Shown piece by piece: positions 18,865-27,489 of a stretch of DNA of 64,000 nt; the stretch's first letter is position 1; the number at the start of each line of letters is the position of its first letter. The notes below the pieces were generated by a model that saw only the letters and a program-made list of their open reading frames with translations, ran no database searches and had not been told where the DNA came from. Position numbers and translations under genes: made by a program. The stretch is taken from NCBI GenBank assembly GCA_050299335.1, contig JBNKVT010000021.1:124001-188000 (forward strand), in the 5' to 3' direction. The stretch is from JBNKVT01 sp050299335. Its GTDB lineage: Bacteria > Pseudomonadota > Alphaproteobacteria > Rhodobacterales > Rhodobacteraceae.

Positions 18865-19145
18865 CCGATGATAAAATTGTTCGCGAGCACGATCTGGGCC
18901 GCGATGATGCCGAAGAGCACGATCATCGGGGTGATATCGATGGGCCCGAGATTGGGCAGTAGCCGGCGGATCGGGGCATAGATCGGTTCGAACAGGCGCT
19001 GCAGGCCGGTATAGATCTGGTAGACCAGCGGCTGGTGGATGTTCAGCACCTGAAAATTGACCAGCCAGGAGATGATGATCTTGGCGATGATCATGAATTT
19101 CACGATATCGAGGGCTACATAGATGATGGTCGCCAGGGAATTCAT
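18858..19145 (-). CDS. YggT family integral membrane protein
   Basis: 95 aa from the ATG at 19145; a longer frame begins at 19178, but the family's usual length and the MNSLATIIY start favour the inner ATG. Two hydrophobic segments flank a loop with QIYTGLQRLFEPIYAPIRRL, then LGPIDITPMIVLFGI, both typical of YggT. The family is linked to membrane osmotic or cell-division functions but is poorly understood. It is convergent with the VOC gene. Confidence 0.88.
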   Translation of the reverse strand: MNSLATIIYVALDIVKFMIIAKIIISWLVNFQVLNIHQPLVYQIYTGLQRLFEPIYAPIRRLLPNLGPIDITPMIVLFGIIAAQIVLANNFIIGY

Positions 19146-19385
19146 CTGCGGTCGGTCTCCATTGCAATGCGCCAACACCTAAGCGCCGAGGGGCCGTGTT
19201 GCAAGCGCCGTTGCCATCTGCCCATAGACCGAAACCGTTACGCAAACGCAAACCGGCACCCGATTGCCGCAGCTTCGGATGGATCGGAGTCGGCGCGGCG
19301 ACCGGGTCGTGACGCAGGGTAAGCATTGATTGCCTGCCGATGGGGGCGGCATGATATTAGGGCTGACATGGAGAAAGGGGACGCC

Positions 19386-19982
19386 ATGTATCCGCTTGTC
19401 CGCCTGGCTGCCGAATATCTCCGCTGCCGCCGCGATCCGCCGCTGGAGCCGGGAGGCCTACATGTGACGCATTTGCGCTGCATGCCCTGGGATCTCGATA
19501 TCTGGATGGAGCTCAACAACGGGCGGACCCTGACGCTGTACGATATCGGGCGGATGTCACTGGGATGGCGGGTCGGGCTGGTGGGCGCGCTGCGACGCCG
19601 CCGCTGGGCGCTGACCATGGCCGGGGCCTCGGTACGGTTCCGCCGTCGCGTGCGGATGTTCGACCGGCTGGAAGTGCGCTCGGTCACGGTGGGGCGCGAC
19701 GCGCGGTTCTTCTATATGGAGCAGAGCATGTGGCGGGACGGCGAGGCGACCTCGTCGGTGCTTTACCGGATCGCGATTACCGACAGGAACGGGATCGTGC
19801 CGACCCAGAAAGTCGCCGAGGAGATCGGCCATCCCGACTGGAATCCCGCCCTGCCTCGCTGGGTCGAGGAATGGGTCGGCGCGGAAACCCATCGTCCCTG
19901 GCCGCCTTTGGACAGCCGCCTCGACGAGGCCAGGGCTGCGGACGCAGAAGGCGATATCCGGATGACGTCGGGTTCGGGGTGA
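19386..19982 (+). CDS. acyl-CoA thioesterase-like hotdog protein
   Basis: 198 aa from the ATG at 19386, placed 5 nt after GAGAAAGGGG; upstream in-frame starts at 19326 and 19368 are less well supported. A 4HBT-type hotdog fold is suggested by MPWDLDIWMELNNGRTLTLY and DIGRM, then VRFRRRVRMFDRLEV. Such proteins hydrolyse acyl-CoA or act in lipid handling. It lies 55 nt before the dienoyl-CoA reductase gene on the same strand, which fits a fatty-acid role. Confidence 0.72.
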   Translation: MYPLVRLAAEYLRCRRDPPLEPGGLHVTHLRCMPWDLDIWMELNNGRTLTLYDIGRMSLGWRVGLVGALRRRRWALTMAGASVRFRRRVRMFDRLEVRSVTVGRDARFFYMEQSMWRDGEATSSVLYRIAITDRNGIVPTQKVAEEIGHPDWNPALPRWVEEWVGAETHRPWPPLDSRLDEARAADAEGDIRMTSGSG

Positions 19983-20037
19983 CGCGCGCGGCGGAAATCG
20001 CCAGAATGGCAGGAAAACCGCAAGGACTTTGGCGACC

Positions 20038-22062
20038 ATGAGCCTCTATCCCAATCTGTTCCGTCCGCTCGATCTGGGCCATGTCACGCTGCCGAACCGG
20101 GTGCTGATGGGCTCGATGCATACCGGGCTGGAGGAGCGGGGCGACTGGAACCGGGTCGCCGAGTTCTATGCCGAACGCGCCCGGGGTGGTGTCGGGCTGA
20201 TGGTCACGGGCGGGATGGCGCCGAACGCCGAGGGCAGCGTGCTGCCCGGCGCGGCGGGGCTGTTCGGGCCGGAGGATATCGCCAATCACCGGGTCGTCAC
20301 GGGCCGGGTGCACGACAATGGCGGGCGGATCGCGATGCAGATCCTGCATGCCGGGCGCTATGCCTATGGGAAGGGCAGCGTGGCGCCCTCGGCGATCAAG
20401 GCCCCGATTTCGCCGTTTGTGCCGACCGCGCTGGACGAGGCGGGGATCGAGAAGCAGATCGCCGATTTCGCCATCGCCGCGGCGCGGGCGCGGGAGGCCG
20501 GATATGACGGGATCGAGATCATGGGGTCCGAGGGGTATCTGCTGAACCAGTTCCTCGTCACCCATACCAACAAGCGCGACGACGGCTGGGGCGGCTCCTT
20601 TGAGCACCGGATGCGGTTTCCGCTGGAGGTGGTGCGGCGCTGCCGCGCGGCGGTGGGGGCGGATTTCATCCTCATCTACCGGCTGTCGATGATCGACCTG
20701 GTGCCGGACGGCTCGACCTGGGAGGAGGTGGTGCAGCTGGCCAGGGAGGTCGAGGCGGCGGGGGCGTCGATCATCAATACCGGCATCGGCTGGCACGAGG
20801 CGCGGGTGCCGACGATCGCCACCTCGGTGCCGCGGCGGGCCTTCACCTGGGTGACGCAGCAGCTGATGGGCGAGGTCGGCGTGCCCTTGGTGACCTCGAA
20901 CCGGATCAACAGCCCGGAGGTGGCCGAGGCGGTGCTGGCCGAGGGCTGTGCCGACATGGTCTCGATGGCGCGGCCGTTTCTGGCGGATGCCGATTTCGTC
21001 GCCAAGGCCCGCGACGGAAGGGCGGATCAGATCGCACCTTGTATTGCCTGCAACCAGGCCTGTCTGGATCACACGTTCGAGCTGAAGGTCTCGACCTGTC
21101 TGGTCAATCCGAGGGCCTGTTTCGAGACGGAGTTGCGCTATGAGCCTGCCGAGGTCGTGAAGCGGATCGCGGTGGTCGGGTCCGGACCGGCGGGGCTGTC
21201 GACGGCGCTGGTGGCCGCCGAGCGCGGGCATCAGGTGACGGTGTTCGAGCGGGACGCCCGGATCGGCGGGCAGCTGAACATGGCCAGGGAAGTGCCGGGG
21301 AAGGAGGAGTTCCATACGCTGATCGCCTGGTACGAGGCGCGGATTGCAGCGCTTGGGATAACTCTGAAGCTGGGCACCGAGGCGACGCCGGAGGATCTGG
21401 CGGGGTTCGACGAGATCGTCGTCGCCACCGGGGTGGTACCGCGCGAGACCGGGCTGCAGGGCAACCGGGGGCCGAATGTGTTGTCTTATATCGACGTGCT
21501 CCGCGACAAGGCCCCGGTGGGCGCGCGGGTGGCGATCATCGGGGCCGGGGGGATCGGCTTCGATGTGGCTGAGTTTCTGACCCAGGAGAGCTCGCCGACT
21601 GTCGATCTGGAGGAATGGCTGAAGGAATGGGGGGTGACCGCCCCCTGGGAGGCCCGGAGCGGGCTGGCACCGGAGGGGCCGCAGCCCGAACCGGCGGCGC
21701 GACAGGTGGTGCTGTTGCAGCGCAAGGCCTCGAAGCCCGGCAAGGGGCTGGGGAAGACGACCGGGTGGATCCACCGGGCGAGCCTAAAGATGAAGAAAGT
21801 CGCGATGCGGGCCGGGATCAACTACGAGCGGATCGGGCCGGAAGGCGTGCTGATCAGCCACGGCGAGGGGCGCGAGCGGCCGGAATGGGTCGCGGCCGAC
21901 ACGGTCGTCATCTGCGCCGGGCAGGAGCCGAACCGGGGGCTGGCCGACCGGCTGGAAGCGGCGGGGCTGCGGCCGCATGTGATCGGCGGGGCGGATGTGG
22001 CCGCCGAACTCGACGCCAAACGGGCCATCGACCAGGGGTCGCGGCTGGCGGCGAGGCTGTGA
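20038..22062 (+). CDS. 2,4-dienoyl-CoA reductase-type flavoenzyme
   Basis: 674 aa from the ATG at 20038 (an in-frame TTG at 20029 also exists). An N-terminal FMN TIM barrel of the old-yellow-enzyme family (about 1-340, with NRVLMGSMHTGLEE) is followed by an iron-sulfur Cys cluster (CIACNQACLDHTFELKVSTC) and an FAD/NADPH region with VVGSGPAGLSTAL. This is the FadH architecture: NADPH-dependent reduction of 2,4-dienoyl-CoA in unsaturated fatty-acid oxidation. Close relatives include enone and trimethylamine dehydrogenases, so the substrate is not certain. Its stop overlaps the GTG of the next gene. Confidence 0.85.
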   Translation: MSLYPNLFRPLDLGHVTLPNRVLMGSMHTGLEERGDWNRVAEFYAERARGGVGLMVTGGMAPNAEGSVLPGAAGLFGPEDIANHRVVTGRVHDNGGRIAMQILHAGRYAYGKGSVAPSAIKAPISPFVPTALDEAGIEKQIADFAIAAARAREAGYDGIEIMGSEGYLLNQFLVTHTNKRDDGWGGSFEHRMRFPLEVVRRCRAAVGADFILIYRLSMIDLVPDGSTWEEVVQLAREVEAAGASIINTGIGWHEARVPTIATSVPRRAFTWVTQQLMGEVGVPLVTSNRINSPEVAEAVLAEGCADMVSMARPFLADADFVAKARDGRADQIAPCIACNQACLDHTFELKVSTCLVNPRACFETELRYEPAEVVKRIAVVGSGPAGLSTALVAAERGHQVTVFERDARIGGQLNMAREVPGKEEFHTLIAWYEARIAALGITLKLGTEATPEDLAGFDEIVVATGVVPRETGLQGNRGPNVLSYIDVLRDKAPVGARVAIIGAGGIGFDVAEFLTQESSPTVDLEEWLKEWGVTAPWEARSGLAPEGPQPEPAARQVVLLQRKASKPGKGLGKTTGWIHRASLKMKKVAMRAGINYERIGPEGVLISHGEGRERPEWVAADTVVICAGQEPNRGLADRLEAAGLRPHVIGGADVAAELDAKRAIDQGSRLAARL

Positions 22063-22874
22063 GCGACACGGAAGCCTGGATCGGGCGCTGGCGGCTGGAA
22101 GCGGACGGGGAGGCGGTGGTCACCCATGCCTCGCGGGTAGTCCCGGTGCGGACGGCGGACGGGGTGCCGGCGATGCTGAAGGTCGCCACGGAGGCGGGCA
22201 GCGACGAGCGGACGGCGGAGATGCTGCGCCATTATGACGGCAAGGGCGCGGTGCGGCTGCTGCGGGCCGAAGGTCCGGCGACGCTGATGGAGCGGGCGGA
22301 CGGTACGGCATCCCTGAAGCGGATGGCGCTGGCGGGCGGGGATGCGGCGGCGGCGGCGATCATCTGCGATGTGGTGCGGCGGTTGCATGGCGCGGACGAC
22401 GCGGTGCCTGAGGGACTGCCGGAGTTGGCGGCGCTGTTCGGACCGCTCTTTGCGGCGGCCGCGGGGGATGCGGTATTCGCGGGCTGTGCCGCCTCGGCCG
22501 AGCGGCTGATTGCCGAGCCGGGGCATGTCGTGCTGCATGGGGATATTCATCACGAGAACATCCTCGACAGCGCGCGGGGCTGGCTGGCCATCGATCCGAA
22601 GGGGAGGCTTGGGCCGCCAGTCTATGACTATGCCAATCTGTTCCTGAACCCGATCCACGAGCCGGGTCTGGTCCATGATCCGGCACGGATGCGCCGGCTG
22701 GCCGGATGGATCGGCGCGGCGGCAGGGCTGGACCCGGCCCTGGTTCTGACCGCGGCCCACGCCCATGCGGGGCTGGCCGTGGTCTGGTTCGGTCCCGACC
22801 GGACCGGTGCGGGTTTCGGGTTGCGGTGTGTGGAACTGCTGGCCGACTGTGGCGGACGGTCAGCGGAGCCTTAG
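22059..22874 (+). CDS. APH(6)/hydroxyurea phosphotransferase-like kinase
   Basis: 271 aa. The start is the GTG at 22059, overlapping the preceding stop as GTGA. The phosphotransferase motif HGDIHHENIL and the metal-binding D in LAIDPKGRLGPPVYDYANLF are clear, as in the aminoglycoside/hydroxyurea resistance kinase family. The coupling to a dienoyl-CoA reductase suggests a house-keeping small-molecule kinase. Resistance is not implied. A hairpin follows at 22881-22913. Confidence 0.75.
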   Translation: MSDTEAWIGRWRLEADGEAVVTHASRVVPVRTADGVPAMLKVATEAGSDERTAEMLRHYDGKGAVRLLRAEGPATLMERADGTASLKRMALAGGDAAAAAIICDVVRRLHGADDAVPEGLPELAALFGPLFAAAAGDAVFAGCAASAERLIAEPGHVVLHGDIHHENILDSARGWLAIDPKGRLGPPVYDYANLFLNPIHEPGLVHDPARMRRLAGWIGAAAGLDPALVLTAAHAHAGLAVVWFGPDRTGAGFGLRCVELLADCGGRSAEP

Positions 22875-22880
22875 GGGGGC

Positions 22881-22913
22881 GAAATCCGGGGGCATCGAGC
22901 CCCCGTATTTCGC
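22881..22913 (+). terminator. hairpin after the kinase gene
   Basis: CGAAATCCGGGGGC pairs with GCCCCCGTATTTCG around an ATCGA loop. No strong T run follows, so it may end transcription only partly or with help from Rho. The remaining roughly 200 bp to the aldo/keto reductase gene holds another small hairpin (CTTGAGGAGC/GCTCCTCAAG near 22996-23019) and no gene. Confidence 0.55.
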
Positions 22914-23129
22914 TCGCTCCCGCGGCGTGGCGGGATGGATCCCTGCTGACGGGGAGGGGCTGGTTTCGGGTTCCCGGATTTCTGCCGAGAGGCGCTTGAG
23001 GAGCAGAATGCTCCTCAAGTCGCCGCCACCATGGTGTGGGGCGAGTCGCGCCCGCGTCAAGGGTAAACAGTGCTGCGCACCGCCGCTGCGCGGCCCTTGA
23101 CCCGGTCCCGACTCACCGGTTGCGTGTGG

Positions 23130-24071
23130 TCAAAGGGCCTCTTCCAGCCGGTCCGTGGCGGGCGGCGGGGTGCGGGTGAGGGCGGTGATCTCGGCGTAGA
23201 GCGCGTCGGACATCTCGAAATCGGCGGCAGCCAGCGAGGGACGCAGCTGCTCGACATTGCGGGCGGAGATGATCGGCGAGGTGATCGCCGGATGCCGCGC
23301 GACCCAGGCGACCCCGAGGGTGGCGGGATCGGTGCCGTGGCGGGCGGCCAGCGCCGCGAAATCGGCGGCGGTCCGGTGCATCCAGTCCTGTGAATAGCGG
23401 TTGGTATACATGGCGTCCTCCCTGAGGCGGCCCGAACCTCCGGCGGCGTATTTGCCGGTCAGAAGGCCGCCGCCCAGCGGCGAATATGGGTGGACGGCGA
23501 GGCCCTCGTTGAGGGCCATCGGCAGGATCTCGACCTCGACCTGGCGTTTGACCAGGTTGTACATCGGCTGGAGGATGGTGATCGGCGGGGCGCCGAGGCG
23601 TTCGGCGGCGACTTGCGTCTTGACCACCTGCCAGGCGGCGAAGTTGGAGGCGCCGAGGACGCGGAACTTGCCTTCCTCGAACAGGTCTTTCGCGATCCCA
23701 AGGGCCTCGTCCATGCGGTCAAAGCCGATCCACTGGTGGAAATAGAGCACGTCGAGATAGTCGGTACCGAGCCGGCGCAGGCTTTCCTCGACCTGGGCGC
23801 GGAGGTCGTTCCCGCGCTCGCCGTCGTGGTAGAGGCATTTCGAGATCAGGATCAGGTCGTCGCGCTCGGGTTTGGCGAATTGCCCGAGCAGGCGTTCGCT
23901 TTCGCCGCCATTGTAGAGATAGGCGGTGTCGAAGGCGTTGATGCCGGCGGCGCGGCAGGCGTCGAACATCTCGCGCGACTGGGCCTCGTCGGCGCGGCCG
24001 CCGAACTGCATGACGCCGAAAGTCAGTTTCGACGGGGTCTTGCCGAGGCGGTCGACAAACAACTGGCTCAT
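23130..24071 (-). CDS. aldo/keto reductase
   Basis: 313 aa, typical length. The (alpha/beta)8 reductase pattern shows the catalytic D and Y in NAFDTAYLYNGGESE, the Lys in LILISKCLYHDG and DYLDVLYFHQWIG. The C-terminal SPIISARNVEQLRPSLAA is the NADPH-binding end. The family reduces aldehydes and ketones with NADPH; the substrate is unknown. It is divergent from the MFS gene, 61 bp apart. Confidence 0.9.
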   Translation of the reverse strand: MSQLFVDRLGKTPSKLTFGVMQFGGRADEAQSREMFDACRAAGINAFDTAYLYNGGESERLLGQFAKPERDDLILISKCLYHDGERGNDLRAQVEESLRRLGTDYLDVLYFHQWIGFDRMDEALGIAKDLFEEGKFRVLGASNFAAWQVVKTQVAAERLGAPPITILQPMYNLVKRQVEVEILPMALNEGLAVHPYSPLGGGLLTGKYAAGGSGRLREDAMYTNRYSQDWMHRTAADFAALAARHGTDPATLGVAWVARHPAITSPIISARNVEQLRPSLAAADFEMSDALYAEITALTRTPPPATDRLEEAL

Positions 24072-24132
24072 TTTCTTGCCCTTTCCCTATTTCCTGATAA
24101 GGGGGCGTATCACGATCCGGAGCCGCGCGACA

Positions 24133-25335
24133 ATGCGATCAAGGTTGCCCTTCATCTTCATCATCGTCACCGTGATGCTCGACGCGATGGGGATCGGGCT
24201 GATCATGCCGGTGATGCCGGAGCTGATCGTCGATCTGCAGGGCGAAACGGTGTCCTCGGCGGCGCTCATCGGCGGGCTGCTGGCGTTTACATACTCGATC
24301 ATGCAGTTCCTCTGCGCGCCTCTCCTGGGTAACCTGTCGGATGCCTATGGGCGGCGGATCGTGCTCCTGACCTCACTGGTAGTCATGGGGCTGGATTATT
24401 TCCTGATGGCGGTGGCGGGGTCGCTGTGGCTGCTCTTCATCGCGCGGTTCCTGTCGGGGGTGACCGGGGCGACCTATTCGACGGCGGCGGCCTATCTGGC
24501 GGATATCTCGAGCCGCGAGAACCGGGCGGCGAATTTCGGGCTGATCGGGGCGTCCTTCGGGCTGGGGTTCATCCTCGGTCCCGCCATCGGCGGCATGCTG
24601 GGGGAACTGGGGCCGCGGGCGCCGTTTGTGGCGGCGGGGGTGCTGGCGCTGGTGAATGCCGCCTTCGGGTGGTTCGCGGTGCCGGAGACCCTGGCGGCGG
24701 GCAACCGGCGGCCCCTGGACCTCGCCCGTGCCAACCCGCTCCGGGCCTTGCTGCGTCTGAGGGAAATCCCGGCGGTGGGGGGGCTGGTGCTGGTGATGTT
24801 CGTCTATACGATTGCCAACTACGTCTACCCGGCGGTCTGGAGCTTCTTCGGGATCGAGCGGTTCGGCTGGAGCACCGGCACGGTGGGACTGAGCCTGGCC
24901 TATTACGGGCTGCTGGCCGCCCTGGCGCAAGGGGTGCTGATCCGGCCGATCCTGCGTCGGTTCGGGGAGCGGAAGACGGCGTTTGCCGGGTTCGCGCTGA
25001 CGGCGCTGGGCATGGTGGTGCTGGGCTTCATCGAGGACGGGTTCTGGGTCTTCGCGCTGATGCCGATCACGGCGCTGGGGGTGATCGTCACGCCGGCGCT
25101 GCAGGGGATGGCGGCGAACCGGGTGGCGGACAGCGAGCAGGGGGAGCTGCAGGGGGTGATCTCGTCGGCGAACGGGATCGCGATGATCGTCTCGCCGCTG
25201 GTGATGACCGGGCTTTTCCGGGTGTTCACGCGGGAGGGGGCGGAGGTCTACCTGCCGGGGGCGCCGTTCCTGCTGGCGGCGGTGCTGACGCTGGTTTCGA
25301 TGGGGATGCTGGCGGGGATCAGGCGGTGGCGGTAG
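24133..25335 (+). CDS. TCR/Tet-type MFS transporter
   Basis: 400 aa with 12 predicted helices. The N-terminus IIVTVMLDAMGIGLIMPVMP is very close to the first helix of class TetA pumps, and helix 2-3 carries the MFS motif GNLSDAYGRRIVLL. It could export tetracycline-like compounds or other metabolites. Many chromosomal members of this family give no resistance, so no phenotype is claimed. The ATG at 24133 was chosen because upstream residues are the shadow of the divergent reductase gene. Confidence 0.82.
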   Translation: MRSRLPFIFIIVTVMLDAMGIGLIMPVMPELIVDLQGETVSSAALIGGLLAFTYSIMQFLCAPLLGNLSDAYGRRIVLLTSLVVMGLDYFLMAVAGSLWLLFIARFLSGVTGATYSTAAAYLADISSRENRAANFGLIGASFGLGFILGPAIGGMLGELGPRAPFVAAGVLALVNAAFGWFAVPETLAAGNRRPLDLARANPLRALLRLREIPAVGGLVLVMFVYTIANYVYPAVWSFFGIERFGWSTGTVGLSLAYYGLLAALAQGVLIRPILRRFGERKTAFAGFALTALGMVVLGFIEDGFWVFALMPITALGVIVTPALQGMAANRVADSEQGELQGVISSANGIAMIVSPLVMTGLFRVFTREGAEVYLPGAPFLLAAVLTLVSMGMLAGIRRWR

Positions 25336-25686
25336 GGGGGTTGCACGCGTGCAAAAATGGGTTTTGCGTTGATATTGTTGGATAAAATAGTTACTGATGT
25401 GTGTATTTTCACGGTTTGTTCGCGATGGAGACCGAGGGGTGAGCGCTGGTTCCGGCAGGCTTTCCACTCATAGCATTTTGCGCCAAATCGAATTCATTCC
25501 AGCCCGTGAACGCATTTGCTGCGCAAACGCTGCCTCACGGTCCAGAATGAATGTGTGACTCCGATCAGGCGCAAAACGCTCCAGCTACCGATCTGTTGCT
25601 CGGTCCGTCGTCAGAGCTATACGGCGAGCTCTGACGACGGATAACCGGCATTGCCGAAACGCCCTTCCGGACGGAAGGACCAAGGC
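25336..25686. other. gene-free interval with a 109-bp palindromic element
   Basis: No gene is visible in these 351 bp. They contain the palindromic element at 25472-25580 and, downstream of it, the short inverted repeat GTCAGAGCT/AGCTCTGAC near 25610-25636, which could serve as a terminator for the convergent genes. The DNA just after the MFS stop is AT-richer than its surroundings. Confidence 0.6.
25472..25580. repeat. 109-bp palindromic element, copy A
   Basis: It is bounded by AGCATTTTGCGCC and GGCGCAAAACGCT, near-perfect inverted ends. A second 109-bp copy is at 60977-61085, with about 95 of 109 positions identical by hand alignment. The inner part also pairs (GAATTCATTC with GAATGAAT). 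There is no coding capacity. It looks like a MITE or a REP-like mobile palindrome. Confidence 0.8.
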
Positions 25687-26751
25687 TCACCGCATCGAGG
25701 GGACGTCAGCCAACCACCCGGCCAGTTTGCCTTCATAGAGTTCGGGGAAATTCATCACGGTTCCATGGCCGGTTGTCTCATCCGTGCCCTTGATCATGAA
25801 GCTCTCACCATCAGCGATCTTGGCAAGACCAAAGGTCAGGACATCAAGTTCCGGCGGATTGCGCGGATCATCATCGGAGTTGATGATCAATACGCTCGCC
25901 TTGATCCTTTCAAGATCCGGGACCGGATCGAAATCGCGGCTGGCGCCCCACTGGTACATGGCATCGTTGGCATCGGGTATATTGGTATTTTCGTAGCGCG
26001 CCTCGATCATGTCGTCGACGGCCTGCCGCGTGTTGCCGTCGGCGCTGAATTTGCGCTCGCCAAGATAGTTCGCGGTGCTGAACCAGATCCGTCCCTCCAC
26101 AAAGCTTCGCGGCGGCTCGGTGTAGTTGCCGTCATTGTACTCCGGATCGCGCTTGATGCTGTCGACAAGCAGCTTGCGCAGGGCCCAGTTCCGGCCCGAC
26201 ATTGCCCCGGGAAAGGCCGCCATCGGAACGATTGCGTCCATATAGTCAGGATACATGATCGCCCAGTCGAAGGCCTTCATGCCACCCATTGAATAGCCGA
26301 AGACGAGACGCAGGTGATCGATCCCGAAATGTTCGGTCAGGAGCGCGTATTCGGCATTGACCATGTCGTGATAGTTGTAGACCGGGAACCCGGCCTTGAG
26401 ACCGTCGGACGGTTTGGTTGAACCGCCGGACCCAAGCGCATCAGGGGCGATGAAGAAATACTTTTCGGCGTCCAGCGCCTGTCCGGGGGCAAAGAGCACC
26501 TCCATGAACTGATCCGGAAGCATCCCGCCACCGTTGCCGTGGGTGCCGTGCAGAAGCAATACGGGTTCACCTTCCGGGTTGCCGTAGGTCGTATAGGCAA
26601 TGGTCACGTCCTCAAGGACTTCGCCGTTTTCGAAGGTGAAGCTGTCCAGCACGAAGCTTCCTTCCGTCGGCTCTTGAACCTCAGCCGCGGCGCCAATGGC
26701 GGCCAGGGCCGAAACTGCCAGGACGGCAGTGGCTGTTATGATTCTGTTCAT
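25687..26751 (-). CDS. exported alpha/beta hydrolase (homoserine acetyltransferase-like)
   Basis: 354 aa from the ATG at 26751; an in-frame extension to 26922 lacks similarity. A signal peptide (MNRIITATAVLAVSALAAIG, then AAAEV) directs export. The fold is alpha/beta hydrolase with LLLHGTHGNGGG (oxyanion region), the nucleophile in FGYSMGGMKAF, the acid in INSDDDPRN and the His in TGHGT. The domain pattern follows MetX-type acyltransferases, but a periplasmic location argues for hydrolysis. Ribosome-binding site GGAGGA-like before the ATG. Confidence 0.75.
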   Translation of the reverse strand: MNRIITATAVLAVSALAAIGAAAEVQEPTEGSFVLDSFTFENGEVLEDVTIAYTTYGNPEGEPVLLLHGTHGNGGGMLPDQFMEVLFAPGQALDAEKYFFIAPDALGSGGSTKPSDGLKAGFPVYNYHDMVNAEYALLTEHFGIDHLRLVFGYSMGGMKAFDWAIMYPDYMDAIVPMAAFPGAMSGRNWALRKLLVDSIKRDPEYNDGNYTEPPRSFVEGRIWFSTANYLGERKFSADGNTRQAVDDMIEARYENTNIPDANDAMYQWGASRDFDPVPDLERIKASVLIINSDDDPRNPPELDVLTFGLAKIADGESFMIKGTDETTGHGTVMNFPELYEGKLAGWLADVPSMR

Positions 26752-27192
26752 TATGCTGATCTCCTCCCAATGAACCGACACACTTGTCTTGTGGCCGACG
26801 CGGCGAGAAATGTGTCGTCCGGTGTGCCCGTTGAAAAGATATAAGGAACCGTGCCGGGTTGCGTTGGTACGTTCGTCGAAGGTCAGGGGCTTGTTGCACA
26901 GCCAGGGGAGCGCCTGGACCACGTCTTTTCTGCTGGCTTGCTACTGATCACGATATTCGCATCGGCACCGTCAAACCTGCCTTCACGCTGCTGATGTCGA
27001 TTGGCAAGAAATTGAGTTGCGTCGCGTATGAATGCTGCGGCCAGAAACAATCTTTACTGACACAGGTCAGTCGTTCATTGGAGCCGTTGAAAAACCCATT
27101 CCTCAAGCCCTTGCCGAAATCCGGTTTGAATTTGGCACATCATTGCCGCCCCATGAAAGCCGGTCATTCGTGCGATACGCAGCATTATCGCG

Positions 27193-27285
27193 TTCGACCT
27201 TTTACCTGAGACATCGAGCATCACCAACCCGCGTTGAAACCGTAAGGTTTCAGGCAGCGATTGGTGATTCAGGTTAAAAGTCGAA
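27193..27285. repeat. palindromic element (TTCGAC...GTCGAA)
   Basis: The ends TTCGACCTTTTACCTGA and TCAGGTTAAAAGTCGAA are near-complementary, and the middle pairs again (GCATCACCAA with TTGGTGATTC; GAAACC with GGTTTC). The element can fold along almost its full length. Confidence 0.65.
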
Positions 27286-27294
27286 TGCTTTATT

Positions 27295-27390
27295 GCGTTT
27301 CGAGAAAAATCTGAATCACTTCTCGCTGCCTCTTGGCCTTGCCTTGAGCCGAAAAAGTGATCGTGATGTACCAGGTTTTTCTCGAAACGC
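27295..27390. repeat. palindromic element (GCGTTTCGAG...CTCGAAACGC)
   Basis: The ends GCGTTTCGAGAAAAA and TTTTTCTCGAAACGC are exact reverse complements. The GCGTTTCGAG end is shared with the element at 50901-50997, so the two may be related. Confidence 0.7.
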
Positions 27391-27439
27391 TGCAGGTATA
27401 CTGGAATCGCAATTGCCGTTCGAAGATTTTGAACACAAA

Positions 27440-27471
27440 TAAAGGGCCCAACCGAAGGCCGGGCCCTTTCA
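27440..27471 (-). terminator. terminator of the BMP/ABC operon
   Basis: On the minus strand GAAAGGGCCCGGCC pairs with GGTTGGGCCCTTT around a short TTC loop, followed by ATTTGTG. It is placed just after the BMP gene stop at 27490. Confidence 0.85.
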
Positions 27472-27489
27472 ATAAATGCTTTCGCCAAC

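Larger units (their letters stand above)
26752..27489. other. 738-bp gene-free interval with two palindromes and a terminator
   Basis: No convincing gene is present. The interval holds palindromic elements at 27193-27285 and 27295-27390 and a terminator at 27440-27471. The part 26880-27190 has short ORFs on both strands without recognisable families and may be decayed mobile-element DNA. Confidence 0.6.

Noticed and set aside
19777..21774. 665-aa minus-strand ORF opposite the dienoyl-CoA reductase
   Set aside because: Shadow of a strong flavoenzyme gene; composition Arg/Pro/His-rich.
24133..25335. Calling the Tet-type MFS pump and the APH-like kinase (22059) antibiotic resistance genes
   Set aside because: Both families include many house-keeping chromosomal members; the context is metabolic, with no mobile element next to them.
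26880..27190. Possible insertion-sequence end (GGGGCTTGTTGCA) near 26884
   Set aside because: It resembles the ends of some IS5-type elements, but no partner end, transposase or target duplication was found.
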